From NCBI GenBank assembly GCA_928212115.1, contig CAKMRJ010005634.1, forward strand, positions 174,652,283 through 174,716,282: 64,000 bases of DNA, given 5' to 3'. This document shows positions 21,360-30,501 of the stretch, one piece after another. Position numbers and translations under genes: made by a program. Origin of the DNA: Lactuca virosa. Lineage: Eukaryota; Streptophyta; Magnoliopsida; Asterales; Asteraceae. The notes beneath the pieces were generated by a model. That model saw only the letters and a program-made list of their open reading frames with translations, was not told the origin of the DNA and ran no database searches. Each line of letters opens with the position of its first letter. Position 1 is the first letter of the stretch.

Positions 21360-21700
21360 ATTAAGTAGACATATCCATATCTACTAAAATCATCAGTAAA
21401 AGTCACATAGAAGCGGTTAGCATCCCTTGTGGCAGTTCTGAAGGGTCCACACACATCTGTGTGTACAAGATCCAACAAAGCTTCACCCCTAGCACAAGTA
21501 CCAGTGAAGGGTGACTTTGTCAATTTTCCATGTAAACAAGATTCACAACTATCATCCGAATTTAGGTCAAATGACTCCAAGACTCCATCCTTTTGGAGTT
21601 GGCCTATGCGTTTCTTGCTTACATGTCCAAGACGACAATGCCATAATGATGCTTTATCCAAGCTAGTGGAAGAATCGATACACAACACATTATTTCTTAG
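21360..21700 (-). pseudogene. Cop2 integrase N-terminus, catalytic core deleted
   Basis: Encodes the GAG-pre-integrase zinc-binding segment (LWHCRLGHVSKKRI, then CESCLHGKLTKSPF) and the first part of the catalytic domain (LDLVHTDVCGPF, then TDDFSRYGYVYL). The sequence then jumps, within about 6 bases near 21360, to the linker that precedes RT. The rest of the core, holding the second Asp and the Glu of the D-D-E triad, and the C-terminal part are absent, probably around 1 kb. The joint also shifts frame. The upstream end is cut by the solo LTR at 21706. Confidence 0.85.
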
Positions 21701-21705
21701 GTTAC

Positions 21706-23243
21706 TGTTAGGCGTGTGAAAGCCAACAAATAAAGGGGTAGAATAGACTCCAAATACACTACTTTAATGCACTAAAAAGTAGTACAAGGCAAGTAGGGTC
21801 AATCCACAGAGACACAGAATAAAATTCTATACCTTTTTGCACAAGGTACTTTGGTCACAAAAAGGGGGAGTTTTTAGTGCAATGATTAAACAAATAAATT
21901 GAAAGCACAAATAAGCAACTAAACTAATGAATTAATTTCAGACTTGGTAGAGACTCTAACTTCATGAATGACAACTTAGCAATGTGATTCAAAGATGACA
22001 CAATATTTGTTCATTTTTATCTAAGTTGGTACTTGGAAGTGTCAACAAGCTCTAACACTTCCCTTTCACCACATTAATTAACCAAAACAAGCTCTTTGAT
22101 TAATCCTAACCTTACTAATCTAATCTAAACAAGCTCTTAGAATTAGATTACAAGATTGCATTAAGCTCTATGTGAAAGTTCCCAACAACACCCGATGCTC
22201 CTCACAAGCTCGAGAGTGTAAAAGTGTATGAATAAGATTTACACTAGATTTATTCAAAGGAATTCAATTTAGTGCTTGTTACTTGTTCAATTTCACAAAA
22301 CAATTACGGATTTTGTAAAAGAGATAACTTGAATGACCTAACCCTAATTCAAATGGCCAATGAGAATCACAATTAGAATCAAACATTCGATTGAAATAAA
22401 ATCAAATTCATTAGATAGAAATTGAAAACAAACATTATGTCGTATGATTGAAATCACTGCCAAGAAGTCAAAACATGAAATTGGAGAAACTAAAATTCTA
22501 GCCATACATGGCTAGAACAAGATCACAAGTCTAAAAGATGAAATTAAGTGCAATTACAACTTACAAATACTAGGAATAACGTTTCCAAATGATTAATGAT
22601 TAAACCCTTGCAAAAGTCTTCAAAATCCCCTCTCAAAATATGCCCTCCTATGTTCTCCTCTGCCCCCAAAATGAACCAATTCCCGACATATGAAAAATGG
22701 AAAAAACTGCCAAAAGGCAATTTATAAGTCGAACACGGCCCGTGTTAAAATAGAGTAAATCAACACGGGTCGTGTTGATTGAAAACATAGCCATCAATAC
22801 TCGATTCCAGCTCTAAAGTACGATGCTCAAAAGTGCAAAGCTGGTCGAACACGCCCCGTGCCCAAATAGGCAAAAGTGACACAGGTCGTGTTCAGTGAAG
22901 TCAACACGTCTTGATCTGGTCAAACACGCTTCATGTTGGCTTTGTAGTGTAATCCAACACACCCCGTGTTGCTCTCTGTATGCTGATCCAAATTTGATTT
23001 TCTCAATTCTTCCGTTCTACGCCCGATCATCCCGAAATCTTCACCAATGCTCCCCGGCACCTCCAAAAGCGCGCTCCGACCTCCGGTTTACCTGAAAGAG
23101 ACATGAAAGTGTGCAAATAAGTTCGTTCTAGAGACTAACATGAATATGATAATAATGCAAGAATAATGAATTATAACTAAGCTAAATACATGCATAAAAG
23201 GGACTAAAAGTTGTGCAAAAAGGTGCACAAAATGCACCTAACA
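21706..23243. repeat. Solo LTR (1538 bp) inserted in Cop2
   Basis: Starts TGTTAGG and ends CCTAACA, flanked by GTTAC (21701-21705) and GTTAT (23244-23248), a 5 bp duplication with one change. No PBS, PPT or internal region is present, so it is the product of LTR-LTR recombination. It carries repeated words of the form ACACGGCCCGTGTT and CACGGGTCGTGTTG (22728-22970). No match to other LTRs in this window. Orientation is not certain; minus is more likely, because that strand starts TGTTAGGTGCATTTTG. Confidence 0.8.
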
Positions 23244-23665
23244 GTTATCAACAACCGACACAGTTTCATATACACCATCACAAGGTAATGCTTTAAAATA
23301 AAGAAAATTATTAAAGAAAGCATTAATACCACCACATTCATTATCAAACGAAAAGGTAAACCCTTGATTGTACAAACCATGAAAGGAAATAATATTTCTC
23401 GCCATTTCAGACGAGTAACAACATTTATTCAAATCTAATGTTAACCCACTACTTAGCAAAAAAGAATAAACTCCAATCTTGGTGACGGGTGAAGCTTTCC
23501 TATTCCCCATGATTAAGTTTATCTTCCCATGCTCCACATTCTTACTTCTTCTTAGTCCCTGCAAATCAGTACATATGTGAATACCACAACCTGTATCAAG
23601 GACCCAAGAATTAGAATAGGGTGAGTTATTAGACAATATAGTGTAAATACCTGCATGGTTGGGTT
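23244..23665 (-). pseudogene. Cop2 protease
   Basis: Copia-type aspartic protease region: SWVLDTGCGIHIC (about 23600-23570) has the active-site D-T-G. It is followed by VEHGKINLIMGN and DLNKCCYSSEMARNIIS, a usual run-up to integrase. The frame is open from 23636 and enters the solo LTR at 23243, where a stop is read 2 codons later. Beyond the solo LTR the same frame resumes in the integrase N-terminus, so the LTR insertion is what split it. Confidence 0.85.
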
Positions 23666-24554
23666 TTACTTTCCCATCCTTAACATCTTGCAGGTACTTC
23701 GGGCAGTTTCACTTCCAGTGCGACTTTTCATGGCAATAGAAGCATTCAGCCTCTTTAGGGTTAGCAGAAGGAGTGACAGAAACTTTCTTGGTTCCACTTG
23801 AAGAGGAGCCATAAAGAGACTTTCCCTTGGTACCCTTCGAAGGGCTCTTCCTCTTATTCCCTTTACCTTTCCCGATAGCCATAACAGGGGCGTTGTTAGG
23901 AGTAGAAGTAGTAACAACCGATTTACCTTTAAGACCACTTTCGGCGGTCTTCAGAACTCCTTGAAGTTTCCTGAGTGTAACTTCCTCCTTTTTCATGTGA
24001 TATGTCGTTTAGAATTGATCATAACACGAAGGTAAGGAGTGCAAAATGATGTCAATTGCCAACTCCTCGGGGAAGTTCACATTCAGTTTCAGCAAACGGT
24101 CCATATACCTTTGCATTTTCTGCATGTGGCCCGTGATGGGTTCACCATCCTTCATCCGTGTTGTTATCATGGAGGAGATGATTTCATACCGCTCTTGACG
24201 AGCACTCTGGTGGTAGCGGTCCATCAAGTCCTGGTGCATTTTAAAAGGGTAATAGTCCTCATAGGACTTTTGGAGCTCGGCTGTCATTGTGTCCAACATG
24301 ATACATGCCACTTTCGTGGCATCTCTCTCATGAGTCTGGTATTCAGCGATCTCCTCAGGAGTAGCAGACGACTCATCAAGTTCCTTAAGCTCCTTGTCGA
24401 GGACATATTCCTTGTCCCCATAACGAGTGACCATCCTGATGTTCCTGATCCAATCCATAAAGTTGGATCCATCGAAGATGACTCTTCCACAAAGGTTCAT
24501 GAGAGAGAAGGAGCCGGTAGGGTTTGAGCCAGAAGCAACATTGTTGGAAGACAT
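23666..24554 (-). pseudogene. gag: Cop2 gag
   Basis: Starts MSSNNVASGSNPTGSFSL at 24554 and contains the copia gag core (FDGSNFMDWIRNIRM, then YVLDKELKELDE, then MQKMQRYMDRLLKL). A TAA stop at about 24009-24011 interrupts it after SLPSCYDQF. The same frame continues with MKKEEVTLRKLQGVLKTAE and a nucleocapsid knuckle CFYCHEKSHWK-stop-NC, where a TGA lies inside the knuckle. Two stops thus separate capsid, knuckle and protease. In intact copia elements these form one ORF. Confidence 0.88.
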
Positions 24555-25569
24555 CTGAAAAGAAGAAAGACAGGTTTAGATTAGATATAAAGATATTCCT
24601 TAATAAGACACCCAAATGTAATATTAAGGCTAGGACCCAATACAATATTTTATAACTTAGAAGAGGGATGCCGTAATCCAAGCTATAAAATATTTGAAGG
24701 TAAGTGAATGACGATTCACCAATTTCCACCATGAAAAATGAAATAAGTTATTAGGTTTTAATTGGTTTTGAAACTCCTAGATTCTTTGAGATTCATTGAA
24801 ATTTTCAATGGCATGTTTCAATCTTGAGTGTGCCCTTCAAGTTTTGTGACTGGGATGCCGAGGATCACAAAACAAGGTGTGAAGTAACCATGCAAATTAC
24901 TTGGTACTCTTAATGTTTATCACTCAATCGATGTGCCGGTTAACCACACGCGCCAACGACCTATGATAAACCTTAAGCCACCCTTTGCCTACCTTGTTAA
25001 GTCCAGGTTAGTGTGCCGGTTAACCACACACGCTCCACTAACGACTTAATCAAAGTGCAAAGTGTAATTTCATGGGTTAGCACCTTATTCACATTTTCCT
25101 AAAGTAACTAAGATTGGGAATTTATAAAAGCATTTAGTTACTTTATAATCATCATACTTTTAATGAGGATTAAGGTCATTGTCCTACCCGTTCGGCTAAC
25201 GACCATCCACCAGTCAAGGAAGCGGTGGGTGAGAGTGGACACCCATTAAGCTGCCATTTTATAGGCAACAACCTTATACCCCCCTTATAGACCGGCTTCG
25301 TGAATGAGGCCTGCTAACGGTAAAAAGACTTGTTCTTATACATATATAATTATTATTAAACTTATAATATTATAAAGTATAAAGGTTGAATTTTAACTTT
25401 TAAAATTCTAGGGGTTGGAACTAAAGTTTTACCAAAGTGTGTGAGACTTTACATGTTCCAAAACTTGAGGGCAAGTTTTGTAACTTTCAAAACTTTTCAT
25501 CTTTCATAACTTATGAGTTAATGGTTTATTAAATGAGAGACTTTTCATTTTATGTAACCTATGTGTTTA
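24555..25569 (-). other. Cop2 5' leader, part nearest gag
   Basis: Closely similar to 5170-6000 of Cop1. Carries hairpins at 24643-24696, 24835-24880, 24909-24977 and 24997-25049 with conserved loops. No ORF of interest. The leader is cut by Nc3 and continues at 29222-29711. Confidence 0.7.
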
Positions 25570-25576
25570 TTAAATG

Positions 25577-25933
25577 TGTAGAGACCCATTTTTATAACGA
25601 ACGGTGAATGCGGAAGTAAGATATCTCGAGATTAATCGTGTTTTTGTAAGTATGAGCACGAAGAACATATTATGAGTTCATGGAAAAAGACTAAGAACAA
25701 GAGAGAATAATAATAATATTGCATGAAGAACATGGTGGGAGAGAAACTCTCCCTGGGTGGGAGAACCCACCAACTTTCTCTCTTTAGAGATTACATGCTA
25801 AGAAGTGCATTTCAACAAAAGTGACCACCTCTCCCTTTATATATGAGGGAGAGTAAATATACCTAAAATACAATAAGGGAAAATACAACCTAATAAACAC
25901 TCATTATTTGTGGAGCATTTCCATGCACCAACA
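25577..25933 (-). repeat. Nc3 3' LTR
   Basis: TGTAGAGACCC...CACCAACA. Contains the hairpins GGGAGAGAAACTCTCCC and TGGGTGGGAGAACCCAC back to back, and a minus-strand TATA-like ATATATAAAGG near 25832-25842. Confidence 0.9.
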
Positions 25934-27190
25934 TTCTCTCCCTAAATGCTTACAAATGATGAGAGATACAATAAGTGATACAAGGCTATAATACAGTAAT
26001 CCGACTAGCAAGTGTGGTAATAAAATGAAATCAAGTGCTGAAATGTCTCTGAAACTCTGAAGTGTCTGTGAAGTCTGAAACTGGCCATGAATCTCTAACA
26101 ATGAAGGTCTTCGGCTTCAAAGCACAACCAATGAAGCAGAAAAAATAAGATCCAAATCTTCAAACCAGTCATAATCACCCGAAGAAGGAGGTCACCATGA
26201 GCACGTAGAAGATCCAATAAAAGAAACACTTCGGCTTCAAAAGTCTGAAAAACATCTCAAGTTCTCGAATCATAATACACCGAAATTCTTCAAAGAATAA
26301 CCTGCTAAAAATGTGAAGCATCCATAAAATGAAGTCCGGATAAAAATAATGTGAGTCCAAAAACATGGTCTAGCAATGCCGAAAATTTGATCCAAGGATA
26401 AAAAATAAGTGCCACGTCACATTGCCAAAATAATCTTCGTCTTCAACATATCACAAATCCAAACTCGTGAAACCATAAGATCTGAACCGGATGCGAACAC
26501 AAAATCATCCTGTGGTAGAGTCCGAATAATAAATAATCTGAATCGGAAAACATCGAGTAATGCCAAAAATTTGATCCGTAAAGACCAAAAATAAGTGCCA
26601 CATCGCATCACTAAATAAATAATCGTCTTCAGAAGTCTTCAAAAATCCAAACTCAAACAATCATAATAACCAAATCCGGATGATATTCTCTCCCTATTTT
26701 TGATAACCAATGACCGGATATCAAAAATCAACAAATCATCGGATGGAGAGTGTCGGATACCAAGAGATAACAGAGAAGCTCTCCCTAGATGTATGAAGGG
26801 TCTCGATAAGAAACGAGAAAGAGTAAAAGAGATACTCTTGCGGTCATGAGGAGGAGGGTGACATAGTTGCTGAAGCTGTGCTGAGAATAATCTGCTGTGC
26901 CAAAAATATATCCAAATATCCAAACTGCGGTGCCGGAACACTTGAAGTGGTCTTCAATAGAGAATAAAGTCTACATGCTCAAAAAACATGATTCTTCAAC
27001 CAAAAATCAAGAGCGACAAGTCATAAAATCCCATAAAGTGAAGAATGCGAAACAACTTTGTTGATCAATCGCTGTTGCGGTGCAAACATCACAAAAAATA
27101 ATATGAAGTCCGACTGCGGTAGGAGTATTCTTCCAGTAATAACCGGCATGAAATGAACCAATGCGACAATCCAAGGTTCGGTTGTGGCAA
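25934..27190 (-). other. Nc3 interior, PPT side
   Basis: Begins with the purine tract (minus-strand TTTAGGGAGAGAA) at 25934-25946. The remainder has scattered CTTCGGCTTCAAA and TGCGGT words and a partial internal repeat: 26390-26480 resembles 26570-26660 (both with AAAATAAGTGCCACRTC). No coding potential that I can support. Confidence 0.6.
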
Positions 27191-27470
27191 GAATTGGTGT
27201 TAAAAAAAAATTGGTGTAAAAAAAATTGGTTTTAATAAAAAAAATTGGTTTTAATAAAAAAAAATTTGCTAAATAAAAATAATTGGTGTTAAAAAAAATA
27301 ATTGGTGTTAAAAAAAATAATTGGTTTTAATAAAAAAAAATTGGCTAAATAAAAATAATTGGTGTTAAAAAAAATAATTGGCTGAATAAAAAAAATTAGC
27401 TGAAAAAAAAATTAATTAAAAAAAAATAATGTAGAAAAAGAAGGCTGAATAAAAAAAATGAAGCTTAAAA
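27191..27470. repeat. A-rich degenerate tandem array in Nc3
   Basis: Repeats of about 20 bp built from AATTGGTGTTAAAAAAAATA and AATTGGTTTTAATAAAAAAA, gradually losing the pattern towards 27470. Confidence 0.85.
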
Positions 27471-28060
27471 AAAATAAGAAGGCTAAAAAAAGAAGGGAGG
27501 GGGGGGGGGCTGATGAGAGGGGAGGAAAAAAGGAGGGGAGGGGAGGAGGAAGAAGGAAGAAGAGAGGGGAGGAGGGGAGGCTGGAAGGAAGCTGAAGGGA
27601 GAGGAGGCGGAGGCTGCTGATGAGGGAGGTGGGTTGCGGATCAGGAGGTGTTGCGGGTGGAGGGAGGTGCGGATGAGGTGTGGGTGCGGTGAAAGGGGTC
27701 TTGGGTGCGGACGGGGCTAAGCTGACTGCGGTAGTTGCGATTCGGTGCAAAGGAGGGGCTGAGATCCGAAGTCTATTGGTGAACCGCAGGAGGCATCTGA
27801 CTGCGGTCCGAGATTTATAGGCGAGTTCTGCGGTCCTAAGCTTCGGTCCGAGGCTGCGGTCAGAGGGCTAAGAAGGGTGGCTTCGGTCCAAAGCTGAGAA
27901 AGGTATGTTGCGGGTCAGAAGACTTCGGTCAGCAGGCAAAGGGAAGGCTGCGGACCAAGCCTAAGAGGGACTTCGGATCAAGGGCTAAGAAGGGCTGCGG
28001 GGAGGCTTCTAAGGAGACTCCGGTAGGCAGTTTTTGGCTGCGGTTCTGGGCTCCGAGAAG
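27471..28060. repeat. Purine-rich and CGG-word region in Nc3
   Basis: 27490-27630 is almost pure purine on the plus strand (GGAGG/GGAAG runs). 27630-28060 repeats the words TGCGGTC, TTCGGTC and TGCGGGT about every 20-30 bp. The minus-strand frame across 27412-27750 (Pro/Ser/Leu only) follows from this composition. Confidence 0.7.
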
Positions 28061-28846
28061 GGCTGAACAGGTGACGAAAAATGCTATTTTTTCATGAAAA
28101 ATGGTACCGCAAAGGCTATTTATTCATATTTTAATGAGGGAATCTTTTTATAAAGCATTCTAAGTCAAAGGTGGGTCTTGGGAAGGCAAAAAGAAGAGTG
28201 TGCAGGGGGGTTTTTAGGGGACAAAAGGTGATGGGAAAGGGCAATGTCACATGGTTTTTGCTTGGGAAGGCAAAAGTGAGTGGAGTACTCTTTACCCAAA
28301 AGAGTAACAAGGACAAGATGCTTTACGCAAACACTTAAACACGTCCATATGCACTAATTTGAAGATTCACAGCAACATATAAAGGTAGAATGTATGAATA
28401 TCATACTTTTTATGATGATCATAATAAACATGCTGTAGAAAAAATCTTCTAGAAAAAGTTGCTTTCCTCCACTATCTTCAAGAATAATAAGCCCATAATT
28501 TTGTGTCTCATTTCCAAGGCATAAATAAAATGCCTGGAGCACATCTTCAACTTTTTGGAGACCACAAAATTAATTTCTCTTCCCATTTTCTTCATTTCTT
28601 CAACAGCAACAATAATAATCTTTTAAGAACATTTTTTTCCAGCAACAAATAGAACGAGCAGCAGCAGCAACAATTTATTTTATTAAGTAAGAATCACCCA
28701 GAAAATAGAACTAAGAACGAACTTCATAAAAAAAATTCCGGTTTGAAACCCGAAAATTTTTCTTGCAGAAACACGGAAAAATCACAAGATAATCACCGAA
28801 CGGGAGTCGTTCCCTTGAACTAGTCGCTTGAACCTTCAAGGTACGG
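28061..28846 (-). other. Nc3 interior, PBS side
   Basis: Leader-like sequence with no supported ORF or repeat. It ends at the PBS. Confidence 0.4.
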
Positions 28847-28857
28847 CTCTGATACCA
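28847..28857 (-). other. Nc3 primer binding site (tRNA-iMet)
   Basis: Minus-strand TGGTATCAGAGCC lies two bases inside the right LTR (plus strand GGCTCTGATACCA, about 28845-28857). Confidence 0.88.
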
Positions 28858-28859
28858 AT

Positions 28860-29216
28860 TGTAGAGACCCATTTTTATAACGAACGGTGAATGCGGAAGT
28901 AAGATATCTCGAGATTAATCGTGTTTTTGTAAGTATGAACACGAAGAACATATTATGAGTTCATGGAAAAAGACTAAGAACAAGAGAGAATAATAATAAT
29001 ATTGCATGAAGAACATGGTGGGAGAGAAACTCTCCCTGGGTGGGAGAACCCACCAACTTTCTCTCTCTAGAGATTACATGCTAAGAAGTGCATTTCAACA
29101 AAAGTGACCACCTCTCCCTTTATATATGAGGGAGAGTAAATACACCTAAAATACAATAAGGGAAAATACAACCTAATAAACACTCGTTATTTGTGGAGCA
29201 TTTCCATGCACCAACA
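28860..29216 (-). repeat. Nc3 5' LTR
   Basis: 357 bp, four transitions from its partner, no indels. Confidence 0.92.
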
Positions 29217-29221
29217 TTAAA

Positions 29222-29711
29222 TGGACTTTAAAAGAAAAACTTTGGGTAATCCATAACTTGAGGACAAATTATGGATTCCATTAAAACACATCAAGATCAA
29301 GAATTAAACTACCAAGCAAGTTGCAAATAATTCCTATGATCTTCTAAACTCATAAGTGTATGAACATCCATATCAATAATTTCAAGAATCATAAAAACAC
29401 ATATAAGACTTGAAATTTTTTGATAATAGCTCTTGAAAATGGATTAGCATAACCATTACACCATCTAAAACAAGTTTTATAAGACCAAAACAGTTTAGGG
29501 TAATGTTTCTAGTCCATTTCCAGCAGCAAAACTCGAAAAACTACACTATGGGAATTCTGCTCATCGAGTGCATGAACCTACTCGACGAGTAGGATGATTT
29601 TACACATGGAGTCGTCGAGTCCCCCCATGGAATCGGAGAGTTCATTCAGCAGAATTCATATTTTTCGACTTTCTTCAACAATTTGCATCAAGTATCAAGA
29701 AAACAAGACTA
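29222..29711 (-). other. Cop2 5' leader, part nearest PBS
   Basis: Continuation of 24555-25569 after Nc3. Contains CCATAACTTGAGGACAAATT-type inverted words. At 29560-29645 it has a small cluster of ACTCGACGAGT-like words (CTACTCGACGAGTAG at 29579-29593, GGAGTCGTCGAGTCC at 29610-29624), otherwise typical of the gypsy LTRs here. No ORF. Confidence 0.65.
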
Positions 29712-29724
29712 GGCTCTGATACCA
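29712..29724 (-). other. Cop2 primer binding site (tRNA-iMet)
   Basis: Minus-strand TGGTATCAGAGCC, one base inside the 5' LTR. Confidence 0.92.
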
Positions 29725-29725
29725 C

Positions 29726-30501
29726 TGAAGGGTTTTGAGCATTCTAACACTCCTAAGGTGTACATGCAACCCTAGAAACCTTGGATCTATGTTTTACTAA
29801 GATACATGCAAATTTGATTTCCAAGGTTCTTAACCTATCTAACATGGTATGGGGAACTTGAATCATAAAAGCAAGTAAGAAAGCATACCTTTCTTGTTTC
29901 TTGGATTCCTTGAGAACCTTGTGAGCCTAGTACCTCAAGTGTGATGCCTCAAATGTCTCACACAACACCACAACACTTGGAATAACCTTGAGAGAAGTTC
30001 ACTAACACTCCAAAATCGGCTAGCCCTCTAGTTCTTCACTTAGTGGCCGATTTTTTCTTACCATAGGGCTTCTTATATAGTGTCCCACATGTAGGGTTAC
30101 TCCATGTAAACCCTAATGTGCATGGCTTTTCATATTCCATGATCCATGGGTTTATAACCTCCATGGACTATCTATGGAGCACCTTATGGGTGTTAGCCCA
30201 ACTCAAATAAACCACGGATCATTAGCCCACTATACAAGAATGGATGATTTACACAATCAACCCCATATATTTAATTAGTCTCTTTTTGATCACTTAATTA
30301 ATTCCAAATTAATTCTTCATCAATACTAATTAAATAATATTATTAATATATTAGAACTTATAATATATTAATAAACCTTAAGTGTCATTTCTCTCATTTG
30401 GTCTATCCAAGTATTGCAATGCCATGCAACACAAATGGACCATGCCAACCGGGTCAAGTACATACCAGAAATAGTTATGGACTTAGACACCTTATCCAAC
30501 A
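29726..30501 (-). repeat. Cop2 5' LTR
   Basis: 776 bp, with minus-strand TATA box at 30071-30080. The ATG at 30398 that seems to open a long plus-strand frame lies in this LTR and is not a real start. Confidence 0.93.

Larger units (their letters stand above)
25575..29216 (-). mobile_element. Nc3: small non-coding LTR retrotransposon
   Basis: Two 357 bp LTRs (25577-25933, 28860-29216) differing at only four sites, all transitions. The 2.9 kb interior has a minus-strand PBS at its right end and a purine tract at its left end. Flanked by TTAAA (25570-25574 and 29217-29221); two extra bases (TG) precede the left LTR. No gag or pol is recognisable, so it must be mobilised by another element. Size and content fall between TRIM and LARD classes. 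The LTR similarity suggests the youngest insertion whose LTRs I could compare directly. Confidence 0.88.
18016..30501 (-). mobile_element. Cop2: Ty1/copia retrotransposon inside HostA
   Basis: Two 776 bp LTRs (18016-18791, 29726-30501) with perfect target duplications GTCTT (18011-18015 and 30502-30506). On the minus strand the order is LTR, PBS, leader, gag, protease, integrase start, RT-RNase H, 3' UTR, PPT, LTR, which is the copia order. By eye the LTRs differ at about 20 sites without indels (about 2.5%). It later received a solo LTR between protease and integrase and the small element Nc3 in its leader. Integrase lacks its catalytic core. Confidence 0.93.

Noticed and set aside
21706..23243. 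MITE or DNA transposon between protease and integrase of Cop2
   Set aside because: Ends TG...CA, 5 bp duplication and lack of longer terminal inverted repeats fit a solo LTR better.
27412..27750. Pro/Ser/Leu-rich minus-strand ORF of 112 codons
   Set aside because: Caused by the purine-rich tract of Nc3; no start context, no domain, composition only.
25575..29216. Tandem duplication rather than an element
   Set aside because: PBS, purine tract and a flanking TTAAA duplication show a retrotransposon.
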